Assembly: GCA_018806985.1 (NCBI GenBank)
Contig: JADANN010000458.1
Location: 2,790,001-2,854,000, forward strand
Source: Angiostrongylus vasorum
Lineage: Eukaryota > Nematoda > Chromadorea > Rhabditida > Metastrongylidae
Reading direction: 5' to 3'
Length of the DNA: 64,000 nt
The first letter of the stretch is position 1. Each line of letters opens with the position of its first letter. A model generated the notes under the pieces. It saw nothing but the letters and a program-made list of their open reading frames with translations. It did no database searches and was not told the DNA's origin. A program made the translations under genes and the position numbers. This document shows positions 46,930-58,800 of the stretch, piece after piece.

Positions 46930-48320
46930 GTTGAAGTTACTGCAGCTACTTTAGCACGACGGGCCAATACGATTACTTGAACTATGCTTTACCGTAAAAA
47001 TTTTCGAAACCTTGGAATAATTCTTTACGCTTAGAAGACATTGCACCCTATGGTGCAAAATTATGATTCGCTATGTGTTAACAATCCTAGAGCCGTGGAT
47101 TTCCTATGGACTTCTGTTACTGCCACTACATCGTACTTCTGTTCCCGATGTCCAACTATTTCCCGGAACAGTTATTAGCCATTTGGACTTTGATAAACAT
47201 TCTATCAGTTCAGTGTCATAGTTTCTGTGTACCTTGTAAACAACAGTACGATGTAAAATATTTTTTGATTGTAATGAAGAACACGAAAAAGATGTCACTA
47301 GCGAGAACACTCAACATGTGCTTAAATTGCTGAGCTTACACGAGGTTGATAACATAGCTTAATTCGGCTAACGTTTCGAAGTTTTCATCATCATCAGAGC
47401 CGGTGCTCCGCATCGGTGGTCATAGTTGCTCATTTTCTCAGTGTAGCGTCTTCGATTAGTGAAAGTGTCTTGACCGGTTTCAAATGGCGGCACTGGCTTT
47501 CGATCCGTCATTCCAAATCAAATACGGTGCCCGATGTGAGCAGTCACACATAGTCAACTTGAAAGCCGTCCTGTGCTCCCGTCCCCGCCTTGACAGGCCG
47601 TTATGAGTTCCAGATGACTTGGTTATAATCGGACATGTTTGCAAGAGGCTCTTCAGAGTTCTCCTGAGTTACGTTTTCGAAATAGTTCAAAGAGCGAGAG
47701 AAAGGAAGAACGTATTTTAGAAAAAAACCGCATCCGAGTGGTTGCTAATTTTAGAATTGATAATACTTTAACAATTACTCTTCAGAGCGATTCTTGCCCC
47801 CTAACGACTAAACATAAATTTAGAGTTGACTATAAATTTGCTGCGAATCATCAAAGTTCCATCCGAAAATGGGCGGAGGGGGAGCATAGAGAGCACTCCA
47901 TGATCTTTGGTAATGCGCACACAAAGCACTGAAGTAGAAAAAGTAATACACAGGATGAACGTCGATCAAATCAGATGTTTCGGTGAACGGTTGATGAACA
48001 GATGAACACAGAAGGAAATCACAGGCGAGATTTTTTAATGTAATGATGGAGGAACTCATTCTGAGTCACTGAAAAATGGCTTCATATGTCACTAAGCAGT
48101 TTGACATTGTGTAATGTAAGGTTGCCCCTAACTGCTGCGCTGAACGCGAATGGATGAATAACAGTGAAAAACTTTGGATAAAACGCTAAGTCCGGTGTAG
48201 CTCTGTATATAACATAATTATAGGACGTTCTTTACAACCGGGCTAGCCGTTATGTTGTGCCTCACGTTCTCTTTTTCCAATACTTCACTGACTGACCGCT
48301 TGACAGTTTTTCATGTTTCG
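46930..48320. other. No gene recognised; one fold-back end
   Basis: A fold-back family end (ACACGAGGTTGATAACATAG, TTCGGCTAACGTTTCGAAG, CATCAGAGCCGG) lies at 47337-47420. A 97-codon plus frame (47639-47932) lacks motifs and splice support. Confidence 0.35.
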
Positions 48321-48329
48321 AAAAAATAC

Positions 48330-49275
48330 ATTGGATATTCAGACATCTTATGATAAAAAGAATGTAATCAAGATAAAGTCAATAGGACGCCAATCTAAGA
48401 GCAATAACAATACTTCCAAACCGACTTTAACGTCGGTATTACTGATCAATACGTATTCTTTCTTTGATACGTCACATCGGGACGAGGAAGAACGGTGAAC
48501 TACCGACTCGGATCGTCGGCTCTGATGAAGACGAAGACGTCGAAACGTCAGGCGAATAAAACTGTTTATCACCCTCGTAAAAGGGCGTGTGTGGCGCAGT
48601 GGTTGCAGACGCCACTGCGACATACACGTGGAATCGATCCCCGCGCCCATGGCTCACTAAGCCTTCCATTCCTCCAGGATCGGCAAATTGTACCAGACTT
48701 GCCTAGCAGAATAGCAGCACTGGCTCTGCACATCGGTAGGCCACCGCTGAGTCATTGTAAAGGGCAAATATGCATTCAGTCACCTCCAACGATACTCAGT
48801 GAAGTCGAATGCATGGCGCATCTCTCAGCAATTAACCAACGCCGAGAGGTTTGTCTTTTTTTATTGTCACGCTGGTGTAAGCTTATCAAAGAAGAATACA
48901 TGTTTTAGTAATACCGAGGTTAAAGGAAAGTCGGTCTTGAAATATTGTTATTGTTCTTTGCTAGCTGATAATGATACCGACTTCTGCAGGATTGATTGGC
49001 CGGGAAAACAAGTTACTATCACCGGACAATTACATCTACCAACCATCGGCATCCTGCATAAAGGGTGCCACCAAGGGAAGTCTGCCTCATTCGAGAGATG
49101 TTCTGCTGAGGAGGACGCAACTCGATACGGAGCTGAAGACGCCGTATCGAGACGAAGAACGGTGGATTATCGACTGGAATCGTCCGCTCTGATGAAGACG
49201 AAGACGTCGAAACGTTAGCCGAACAAAACTGTTTATCAACCTCGTGTAAGCTTGTCAAAGAAAGAATACCAATCT
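48330..49275. repeat. Fold-back element interrupted by a SINE-A
   Basis: Inverted boxes at 48394-48470 (AATAACAATACTTCCAAACC, GTCGGTATTACTGATCA) and 48890-48965 pair with each other. Two direct copies of CTCTGATGAAGACGAAGACG, TCGAAACGT and AAACTGTTTATCA-CCTCGT lie at 48490-48575 and 49150-49245. The SINE at 48588-48865 sits immediately after the first CCTCGT end. It belongs to the CACGAGGTTG family. Confidence 0.65.
48588..48865 (+). mobile_element. SINE-A copy
   Basis: Head GTGTGGCGCAGTGGTTGCAG, B-box-like GGAATCGATCCCC, body ACCAGACTTGCCTAGCAG, CGCTGAGTCATTGTAAAGGG and GAAGTCGAATGCATGGCG. Confidence 0.85.
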
Positions 49276-49566
49276 AAGAGTTAATTTGAATTGTAAGACG
49301 AGTCTACTAAAAAGATGAAAGTGTCCTTAGCAGGTATTTTTTTTACGTATATTAACATTCAATAGACAGTACAAGAGAAAAAGTATTGGTGCTAATGGCA
49401 AAATAGAGTAATTGGTGATTAACTGAGCCTTTTCCCATAAAGTTCTTCCAGATGATTTCATCTGGTGTGATTTTTGGCTCTAAAGCGTGGAATTTACATG
49501 TTTTTTTACTAGCACTAAATCTTCTAAATTAGAACAGTCATTACTGCCGTTGTTTTTTCTTGCCAG

Positions 49567-49860
49567 TTTATCATTCAACTCTCCATCATGGTTAAGGGAT
49601 GTTTTGAATGTACCCCTGAACCGTTGGAGTTTCGTCCCACAGAGGTCTATCAGGTTTTGAAACAGTTTGACATTTTCTTTCGGAGACCCAGCTAAAGGGG
49701 TAGCAAACCAAGAATCACAGTCATACTAACAACAAAATGGTCACTTGATGAAATTGATGGAGACGTAGAAATGCTCGAGTTTGACCGTGAAGACTTCACG
49801 AAAAAGAAAGTCATACCTGAAAAAGAAAATTACCAAGCAATTCAAGATTGTACTAGAGTT
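49567..49860. other. Exon-like sequence, strand uncertain
   Basis: Plus reading: after TTCTTGCCAG a frame gives VKGCFECTPEPLEFRPTEVY, and another gives KWSLDEIDGDVEMLEFDRED. Minus reading: TTTTCTTTTTCAG at 49817 opens YDFLFREVFTVKLEHFYVS, with donor AA|GTGACC. Acceptors of good quality exist on both strands, so a gene fragment is likely but not resolved. The RTE at 50008 entered directly downstream. Confidence 0.3.
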
Positions 49861-49997
49861 CGCATAATTGTTTCGACTTTTTTTTGTGATTTATGAAGAT
49901 GGATCATTCAAGCATTTGATTATTAAAGCAATTCATTGTTGAGGACAAAAATATGGAGCCAGAGAATTGTTTGGTTTTCAAATGGTTTTTGCTAAGT

Positions 49998-50007
49998 AAC
50001 CTTTCAG
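49998..50007. repeat. Target-site duplication, left copy
   Basis: AACCTTTCAG flanks the RTE on the left and is repeated exactly at 53407-53416. Confidence 0.85.
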
Positions 50008-53000
50008 ACCACGTACCTCCCTCATATGAGGGGATCTCGAGCCGGTTAGCTGCGAGGCTACGTGACGCGTCCCCAGGTGGCGGATAGGGGGTTAATCGCA
50101 GACCAAAAGCGATCTTTGCTTCCCTGGGACGCATATGGATCCAGGGGATTGACTCCCCTTTATTTGCTACGCCGATTTGGCACATACTTTCTGTATTAGC
50201 TAGGCGTATTCATGCGTGCGTGTGTGGGTGCGTTTTAGTTCATGCGGATTGTATTCTACGAGTCAGTGCGGCCAAAACCCTGCAGTCAAGTGACAGGGGA
50301 AATATATGGGAGGCGGTTAGGAGTTGCATCGAACAAATAAGCTCCATGTCCACTCTGGGAGAGCCTGGAAAGGTACCCGTGAGTATACCCAGCCTCCACG
50401 TTCGAAGCCGAACAAGCTATACGTGGGTATTAAAAAAGCTAAAAACAGTGAACGAAACAGGCCTCATTCCCCTGACCCCGAAAGAGCCCCCCAATTTCGC
50501 ATCGTTGGGTGGGACGAGTACGGAGAGCCTGCTAAAATCTCAGGGCCAGTGGAAGCTGCCTGGATTACAAAGAGCTAAAATGACGATCTGTGCCTACAAT
50601 GCACGCACATTTGCATCCGAGTCCTCGATAGAAGACTTGCTCATGCAAGCAAGAATGAAAAGGTACGACGTCATCGGCCTGGGCGAGACGAGACGACACC
50701 ACCCACTCAACGCCGTCTATGACACCGGAGAAGAACTGTACCTCAGAACATGCAACAGTAGAGGAGCCGGCGGAGTCGGCGTTCTCATCAACACGAGTTT
50801 GTCCATGAACATCGATTCATTCGAACAGCTTACAACTCGAATCGGACGTTTGCGATTGAAAAGATGTGGATCAATACCGGCTTTGACAATCTTCGTCGTT
50901 TACGCGCCGACATCAAACTATGACGAAGAAGAAGTCGAAGCATTCTATATGGACTTGGAGAAGTTCTACAGAGAAGACCACACATTCTTCAAGGTCATCA
51001 TTGGAGATTTTCAACGCCAAGATTGGACCAAGAAGAACGTCTGAAGAACGTCACATTGGGACCCACGGATTAGAATGGAACGAACAGGGTGAGCGGCTGT
51101 CTGAGTTTATCATGAGCGACCAAGACCATCCATGGTAACTCGCAATTCCAGAAGCCCCACATTCAACGCTGGACGTGGGAGTCTCCCAGTGGAGAGTACC
51201 ACAAACGAAATAGACCACATCATAGTAAATAGAAGGTTTTGCCTAACCGATGTCGCTGTTGTCCCAAAATTCTACGCGGGATCAGACCACCGTCTCCTTC
51301 GTGCTAATTTTTTATTTCTCGCGGAAAGGAGAAAAACCGCTAAATTCAAAAACCGAAGTCCCAGCACCACCATAAACTGGGACTTATTCAATCCATTAGT
51401 CGGCTGTTGGGAAGATGCCGTTGTCGATAACATCGAGGGAGAATACGATCGGCTCATTCAACATCTTCACGTTAGCGCTATGAAAGCTGAGAGTTCGAAA
51501 GTCATCAAGAGACGTCTGTCTCCAGAGGCGCTCTAGCTGATACGCCAGAGTGGAATCTCACGAGCTGCAGGCAACCGCGAACTAGCGTCCGAACTTGCAA
51601 AACAGTGCAGACAGCCGTTAAAAGAAGATCTTAAAGAGAGAAGAGCAGCAGTAATGGTCGAAGCTGCAGAGGCTGGGAAAAGCATTCGCAAAGTCCACCG
51701 AAGCTTCGCCAATTACAAGACCAACATAATTGCACACAACGCCCAGACGGAACAGTTAGAGGGTCCAGAAAGGCAATGGAGAAAATTATTCACGAATACT
51801 ACTCGGATCTCTTCGATAGCCACGTCCACCTTCCGTCATATGAAATAAAAGAGAATGGATATGTTGTAGCACTGGTTCTCCATTCGGAAATCCGACACGC
51901 CATTTCGTCGGTGAAAAATCGAACAGCACTAGGACCGGAGAGGGTAAGACCAGAACACCTAAAGAACTTTCTGCCAGTCCTCGTAAACACACTTGCTCGG
52001 CTCTTCGCACGTTACCTGTATGAATGCAAGGGCCCTACTCAGTGGAAGACCAGCAAGACCGTTTTATTGTTCAAGAAGGATGACCTGCACGATATCAGCA
52101 ACTGTCACCCAATCAATCTGCTTGCTGTCTGTCGTCTAAAACTTTTCACTCGAGTCATCCCTAAACAGGATTGACAGAACACTGGACGAAGGACAGCCAT
52201 GTGAGCAAGCTGGGTTTCGGAAAGGATTTAGTACAATGGACCACATCCATACGATAACAAGGTTCATTGAAATATCGCGAGACTACAAAAGACCGCTCTG
52301 TCTCACTTTCATCGATTTACAGAATGCCTTTGATTCAATTTAGATAGAAGCAGTCATGGAAGCCCTTGATAATCAAGGAGTCCCTACTCAGTAGATAAAG
52401 ATTCTTCATGAGCTGTACAAGAATTTCACAATCAAGATGTCACCATTCTACAACGATATTAACGTTGACGTCAAAAGAGGAGTTAGGCAAGGCGATACCA
52501 TCTCGCCAAAATTATTTACCGCCACACTCCAGAACGTCATGCCAACATTGGAATGGGATAGTATGGGAGTGAAAATCGATGGCCAGCAGTTATATCATCT
52601 TCGCTTTGCTGATGACATCGTCCTTATAACACCAAACATTAACCAAGCGGAACGTATGCTTGCCGACTTTGATAAAGCCTGTGGAAAGATTGGTCTTCGA
52701 CTAAATCTCACAAAAACGATGTTCATGAAAAACGGATTGGTTTCTTATGCCCCATTCACGCTCAACGGAACGAATGTCTCCGAATGCTCCACTTATGTCT
52801 ATCTAGGTCGGGAAATCAAAATGTTGAACGACTTAGCTGAAGAGTTGAGCAGAAGGAAACGAGCGGCCTAGGGAGCTTTCAAGAGCATCGAGGATGTAGT
52901 GAAGAGAACAAAGAACACCCGACTCCGTGCCCACCTTTTCGACTCAACGATATTTCCTGCCGTAACGTATGCGTTAGAAACTTGGTCGCTGCGTAAGCAG

Positions 53001-53406
53001 GATGAAAGATCACTTAGCGTTATTGAACGCGCAGTCGAAAGGACGATGCTAGGGGAGTATCCCGTTTCACACAAGTAAGGGATGGGATCCGAAACTCCGA
53101 CCTGCGTCAACGATCAATAATTAAAGATGCCGTTCTGTGCGCCAAACAGTCGAAGATAAGGTGGGCCTGACACGTAATGCCTATGAATGACAACCGATGG
53201 ATAAGAGCCGTAAGTGACTGGATCCCTTGGGATGCCAAACGCACTGCACGAAGACCACCGACTCGATCGTCAGAGTTCTTCACGAAAAGCCTAGAAGAAA
53301 GATATGATTCTCAACGAGCACCTAGACCGGCCAGAACCCATTTGGCTACTCTTGCACCTGACGGGGAAAAATGGAAGATTTACTGGCGCCCGAGGTGATA
53401 CAGGTG
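50008..53406 (+). mobile_element. Nearly full-length RTE-A LINE (3.4 kb), inactive
   Basis: Order: 5' region; APE-type endonuclease ([34 protein letters not shown], then AGSDHRLLRANF); linker; RT (RPEHLKNFLPVLVNTLARLF, PTQWKTSKTVLLFKKDDL, EQAGFRKG, GVRQGDTISPKLF, catalytic LRFADDIVLITPN, KIGLRLNLTKTMFMKNG); C-terminal SKIRW-type domain; and a GGTGATACAGGTG tail. It is flanked by 10-bp target duplications, so 50008-53406 is one insertion of about the usual RTE length. It is dead: an extra T breaks the endonuclease GDFN box near 51010, and stops occur near 51534, 52340, 52393 and 52870. The palm catalytic box is intact. Confidence 0.92.
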
Positions 53407-53416
53407 AACCTTTCAG
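53407..53416. repeat. Target-site duplication, right copy
   Basis: An exact second copy of AACCTTTCAG. Without the RTE, the sequence reads TTTTGCTAAGTAACCTTTCAG|AAAG, which resembles a 3' splice site. Confidence 0.85.
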
Positions 53417-53429
53417 AAAGTCGGTCTCT

Positions 53430-53832
53430 AAGCTGTATATTGATTCCAACGGATAGATATCCATTCACTGAGCTCAGAGTTGAAATGTACTCAGAGATCT
53501 AGTTCAAAAACCTCAACCTTTGAAGACTTCATGGATGCTGGCATGTATGAGCATGACTGTGAAAGAGAGATGATCCTTCAGCATCAGCCGCATGCGGTAG
53601 CAACATTTGCCGCTAATTTTTTTTCATTCTAAGAGGACCTAACCGAGATCTTTGCAACTTTTTCCAATTCATTCGACAACATGAAAGTGACGATTGCCAA
53701 CGTGGCGATGGAAGGTCGTCTAGCGTGTCATAAATCAGATCATCTCCAGAACAGGTTTCTTCGACACATTCTGCTGCCACGTGCTGGCGGCAGCCTTCCT
53801 TCCTTACCTCCTTCCTTATTGCTTACCTTTTC
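53430..53832 (+). CDS. Possible terminal exons of an unidentified gene
   Basis: Open stretches on the plus strand read SSELKCTQRSSSKTSTFEDF and then MDAGMYEHDCEREMILQHQP, followed by DLTEIFATFSNSFDNMKVT and ANVAMEGRLACHKSDHLQNR. They are joined by a very short putative intron (GTAGCAAC to CTAAGAG, about 39 bp). AATAAA follows at 54001. In another frame the acceptor at 53416 opens SRSLSCILIPTDRYPFTEL and ends in TAG. The exon structure is not settled and no family is recognised. Confidence 0.3.
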
Positions 53833-54000
53833 CAAAGTATAAATCCGAAAACACCTTGGGAATATTGGTTTCGCTTAAAATCCTAGCGATTGTAACGCTT
53901 TCATGCCATTGGTGCTCATGTTGTTGTGCAACCGAACCAATATTGGAGTCTTTCCAATGTCTGGTAACATCGCCATCCATTTAAACATTCTAATGCTACG

Positions 54001-54006
54001 AATAAA
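54001..54006 (+). terminator. AATAAA polyadenylation signal candidate
   Basis: AATAAA occurs 170 bp upstream of the MIOX start, on the same strand. It is suitable for ending the preceding plus-strand gene. Confidence 0.4.
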
Positions 54007-54164
54007 CTCCGACCGCTGAACGATGTACACCGTCGGTGTTCGAAAATTTCCAATTTTTTCATTTAAGAAATTCTTTCCAATAGTTTTCTTTCCTACTGCG
54101 TTCCTTATTTTAACTTATAAGTTGAGTAGGTTTTGTGTCCACGTGTTATCTGGATGTATTAAAT

Positions 54165-54173
54165 CTTCCCTAG
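54165..54173 (+). promoter_or_regulatory. Splice-acceptor site one base before MIOX ATG
   Basis: CTTCCCTAG|A is followed directly by ATGG. This is the usual arrangement of a nematode spliced-leader acceptor. It is 160 bp from an upstream AATAAA, a spacing compatible with an operon-like arrangement. Confidence 0.55.
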
Positions 54174-54174
54174 A

Positions 54175-57100
54175 ATGGATGTGACAGCGCAGCCAGTGTT
54201 CCAGCAGAACGGTAGATTCTACCGTAACTATGAAGAGAATCCACAAAACAAAATAGAAGCACGAGTAAAAAACCACTACTACCTTCAACACCAGCGACAA
54301 ACAGTGCAATTCGTAGACGAAATGGTAAAAAAAAGCTTGTGAAAACAATTCTTTAAGCTTTTTAAACCTTTTTGTAGCAACACAAATGGCTTGGTTTCAA
54401 CCACGACCGAATGGCGATTATGGATGCTTTGGATATGCTCTCTAATTTCCTGGATGAGAGCGATCCTGATGTAAGTGTGACGATTAAGAAGTTAAAGAAC
54501 GTTGACATACGAAGCACAACGAGTACTATAAACGAAAATTTAGTTGACAAAAAAATTTAGTAGTTAACGAAAATTTAGTCTGCATCTTCTTCTTCTTTGA
54601 TTGAACTTCTAATATCATTAACAAACACTTTTTGAACAGTCGTTTTCGAATTTCATAAGGGCATATGTTAAATACTGTAGAAGAGGACCATGTTATGATT
54701 GTTCTTACTGAGCCCAAGTTAAGGTCGATGTTGCGAACCTGGACCATGCATATCAAACTGCGGAGCGACTACGCAAATCTCACCCGGATAAACCGTGGAT
54801 GCACTTGGTAGGACTGGTGCACGATCTGGGTAAATTGATGAGTGTTAAGGGAGAGGAACAATGGGCCGTGACAGGTAAACACGTCTCATATATTAACAAG
54901 ACCAAACTGTTGAGGGAAAAAAAGGGGTTTGAAGATTTCTCACGTTCGCATTTTTTTCTAGCACTAATCATCCTTCTTTCTTTAATTGCGGTTAAGGATA
55001 AGAAAAAAAACTAACCCTTTTTTTCCCTATGCTATACCAGCTTTTAGCTTCGCTAGCAATACGAAGTCTTTCAAAAGTGGAATATTCATGAATATCAACA
55101 TATCGGTGGGCACATGAAGCGCAGTAAGTTAGTGGTGGCCTTTACCAAATCATTCAGGGTGGATAAATTGGTTTCGCACATGTCTGAAAGACAAAAATGC
55201 TAGTCTAATGCATCGGCAGGTCACCGTAAGTTAAGGTTAGTTATCTATTCAGTCACCTCTGACGATGCTTGATGAAATCGATTGTGTATCGCACCCCTCA
55301 GAGAATGCGTGATTGTCGCCGAATCAATACTCCCTTTTTTCTTTAATAGAATGTGCTCAACAATAATCGTATTCCGTTTTGAAAAGGATTAGATTGATAT
55401 TTTGTAGTTGAGAGGTTTGGAATATTTCAAGAAGTGCTTACCATCAAAGCTGTCTAAATGCCTAAGTTCCTCTGTGGACAATTCTCACTCTAGGGGACAC
55501 CTACCCAGTTGGCTGTGCACCGTCGGAGGAGATCGTTTTCGGGACCAGCAGCTTCGAAGGCAATCCAGATATTCTCAACCCGAAATACAAGTTCCGCACT
55601 CCTCTTTTTACGAGTGTACACTACAGTTTCTTGTTAACGAAGTCATTGTTATAGCACAGAACTGGGAATGTACCAAGCTGGATGTGGATTGGAGAATTTG
55701 AAAATGTGCTGGGGCCATGATGAATATATGTATCAAGTTGGTTTCTTCTGAACATTCAAATTGACCTTGTTATAAAAGAAATCCTAAGACAAAATATTGA
55801 AGGAAGGAACACAAAGTTTGCAAAACGGTCTCTGCGAGATCAGATATGGCTTTACGCCTAGTTTTTCTGGGCTTCTGCGTATTTTTCATTAACTAGCGAC
55901 TTGAAAAGTTGAAAAACTTGATTGTCCACTAGACCACTGTGTCGCTGTAGCAGCACATGTCGTCGTTCTAAAGTGTTTCTGAAGTATATTGTTGTACTGA
56001 TAATCTAACAGAGTTTCAGTATTTTAGGCTACTTAAGTGGCATTTTTGAAAACCGACCTTTCTTCAATATCGGTATGAGTAAACAAAGGCGCCGAAACGT
56101 CAGCCACAATACCAAATTTTTGGAACAACCTCGTTTTAGCTTAGCAGCACGAAAAGCTACCAATGACTCACATTAAAACCAAATGAAAGTTTATTTTCAA
56201 TAATGTTGTTCTAAAATTCTCTAGAATCCAAAAGTGGAGCGGTCAGAAGGACGAAATCCCAATAGTTCAATTCTCAAAATGTGAGCCCCAACGAAAATTA
56301 AAGCAGGAAAAAACGTTTCCAGGCACTAGGTAGTTCCAATTTTATTTTAATAAATTAAGAATAAAAATAGGGCGCGTGTGCCGCAGTGGTCAGAGGCGCC
56401 CTGCAACACATGCGTGGAATCGATCTCCGCGCCCATGGTACACAAAGCCTCCCATCCCTTCGGGGTTGGCAAATTGGTACCAGACTTGTCTGGGAAGATA
56501 GCAGCACTGGGTCGATACATCGGTAGGCCACTGCGAGTCATTGTAGATGCCAGGTATGCATTCAATCACCTCCAACGATGCTTAGTGAAGTCGAATGCAT
56601 GGCACATCCTTCAGGAACTGATCAAAGCCGAGAGCTTTATCCTTTATCTTTTTATACTAAACATCATCACTATTGCATTGGATTGACAAAACTCTGAAAT
56701 TTTTAGTGGCCTTTGTTTCCATTAATATCTTCGCTTGAAGTTAACAGCCGTTAATATTTTTTGGCTACGTTCAAACCAGTTTGAAATCAGTTCATGTAGG
56801 GTCTACCTGTATAAAGCTAGCAAACTTCCTTTGCACACAGAGGTTTTTCAGGAGTCTTCTCTCTTAAAATTACGTGCTACAGGTGCTGGTGAATCACGGA
56901 TGCACTCTGCCCGAGGAGGCTCTCTACGCGATCCGCTTCCACTCCTTCTATCCGTACCACTTCACACAATGCCTACCGGCAATTCATCAACGACAAAGAT
57001 CGTAAAATGTTTGGTGCAATCCTGATGCTCAAGTAGGCCTTTCCATAATAATAAATAATAGTAACCAACAATTCCTAGTGGTAAAAATAATGGCTATCCT

Positions 57101-58800
57101 TTCCTAATTTCTGGATGGTGCTCTTTAGTGTAAAACTGAAATCTGAGAGGAAATTTTTTCCCAGCTGTTTTTTCCAAGTTAACCATTCGAACCACCACTT
57201 GGGTTAACTCACTGTGAGAATTGCGTCCTCGCCAATCACTGTCGTCCCGAGAAGAATCTCAGTGAAAAGTCTACAAACCTCTTTCTTGCAATCGGTTGTG
57301 TAGAACAACGAAAAGGATAAAATAATTGTCGGCACGAATGAGATGTGCGGCAACCGGTTACGGTAAGCAAGTACTAATAGTAATAGTCACAAGGAAGGAA
57401 ATAACAATACTAATAGTCGCAACTATCTTCTGTTTGACAGTCCAGTGGTGAGAGGTCCCCTTTAATTCATACATGGTTTATTGGTTCGATTTTACGCACT
57501 TTAACGACTGAGCCCCCTCGGTACGACTGACTAACAGATACTAGGCTTAGTTAAGCAACATGCAAACATGACTTGATACATTGGCAAGTCACAGCATGTT
57601 TGTGTAAACCAAACATGCATTCATTCACTGCTATACTTAATTGAGTTGAATGGGAGTTGATCAGGGATGACGCATTTCTCATAGATTGTTCAACGGACAC
57701 CAGGAACTTCACGTTTTGTCACCTGTTATTCTGTTAATCATCGAGTAACTTAAGGGTAATGAGCAAGATTTTCACATTTCCTGGTGTTGACAAAAGTGAC
57801 TGGATTATGCTTATGCAAGGAATGACCACAGTGTCACATTTTGTATGAGGTGAACTTTTTTACTCTTCTTAGCGGAAAGGTGGCTCTAAGTAGCCCGCTA
57901 CATTGTGCACTTTACTTCAACCTTAGCTGATCTTCGAAATAAAAATGTCGAACTACGCCTCAGCTTGGGTAGAAATTGTGGGCGTACAACTGAGCATTGC
58001 AGTGACTAGTTTATGAAAGAACTAAAAATAACATTTAATAACAACAACGACAATAATAAAGTCAAGCAGGTCTTTACAGTCGTTTCCTTAGTGACCAATG
58101 GGATTTTGCTTATAAGTACTTTCACTTGGTTGCTTAATATAAAATATTTATTCGGCTAGCGTTCCGACTTCTTCTTCTTCACAGCTGGATTGGTTCGAGA
58201 TGATATCCACAGGTGGTCGTCCTGGTTGTTCGTTATAGCATCGAGTTGAATCCAACGAAATGGATCATCGATCGAGTGAAGAAGGAAAGACGGCGACCAT
58301 CTGTGGATCATCGACTCGGATCAATCCTGCTCTGGAGAAGATATGGAGACAATGAAACGTTCGCCGAGTGAATATTTTCATACTAACCCCCTTGTCAGCT
58401 CAGTAATCCATGAACCTACTGACTATTTATGCCAAGGTTAAATAAACGTCTGTTTTTACAGATATTTTCACTTGTTCTCTTTTCACTAGAAATTAACAAA
58501 GAAAGTAACTCTAAATTTTACTAAGTGGCAGCTTTGACTTAAGAAGTCATAGCTTTCAAAAAACATCAAACTGCTGTATTTAAGGTTCTCGCTCTGTAAT
58601 AATCACGAGAGTGCTTGGTTTTCCTTGACGCTTTGCAATGTAACATGGAATCCAAACCTATCCATTACTGCTCACCATCCAGAATTTTAGTGAGTGCGAC
58701 CTATACTCGAAAAAACGACACGAAGCCTGATATCAACAAGCTGAAACCGTACTACCAGTCGCTCATTGACCAGTACATTCCTGGAGAGGTTGCCTGGTGA
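54175..58800 (+). CDS. MIOX: Myo-inositol oxygenase (MIOX), two frameshifts as assembled
   Basis: MIOX oxidises myo-inositol to D-glucuronate at a di-iron centre in the cytoplasm. Exons: 54175-54324, 54378-54470, 54724-54874, 55494-55590, 55655-55736, 56883-57032, 58691-58800. Motifs in order: [111 protein letters not shown] and [19 protein letters not shown]. The iron ligands expected from the family (His, His-Asp, His, His, Asp) are all encoded. Frame is lost by one extra base after YPYH (near 56963) and regained only if corrected. A second extra A (A6 for A5 near 58710) follows DLYSK. Corrected length is 276 residues, against 285 in human. Uncorrected, the product stops near 56997 and lacks the last iron-ligand Asp. 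It is either a recent pseudogene or an assembly error. Confidence 0.93.
55108..55345 (+). mobile_element. SINE-A copy, diverged, in MIOX intron 3
   Basis: Boxes: GGCACATGAAGCGCAGTAAG head, ATTGGTTTCGCACATGTCTG, CTAATGCATCGGCAGGTCAC, TTGATGAAATCGATTG and a TCCCTTTTTTC tail. Confidence 0.65.
56085..56145. repeat. Fold-back family end in MIOX intron 5
   Basis: AAAGGCGCCGAAACGTCAGC, then ACAACCTCGTT, is the terminal pattern of the CACGAGGTTG family in reverse. Confidence 0.55.
56370..56658 (+). mobile_element. SINE-A copy in MIOX intron 5
   Basis: Head GCGCGTGTGCCGCAGTGGTC, GGAATCGATCTCCGCGCCC, TTGGTACCAGACTTGTCTGG, CAGCACTGGGTCGATACATC, GAAGTCGAATGCATGGCAC and tail CTTTATCCTTTATC. It is among the least diverged copies. 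Confidence 0.88.
57440..57715 (+). mobile_element. SINE-A-like copy, strongly diverged, in MIOX intron 6
   Basis: Boxes in order: CAGTCCAGTGGTGAGAGGTC head, TGGTTCGATTTTACGC, ACTTGATACATTGGCAAGTC, AAACATGCATTCATTCACTG and TCATAGATTGTTCAACG. Confidence 0.5.
58130..58395. repeat. Fold-back element in MIOX intron 6
   Basis: The left end (TATTTATTCGGCTAGCGTTC, TTCTTCTTCACAGCTGGATT) and the inverted right end (near 58300-58375: AATCCTGCTCTGGAGAAG, AACGTTCGCCGAGTGAATAT) pair over about 100 bases each. Family boxes are present and there is no coding capacity. Confidence 0.7.

Noticed and set aside
48495..49218. Overlapping 137- and 139-codon plus frames
   Set aside because: These are translations of a fold-back element and a SINE-A.
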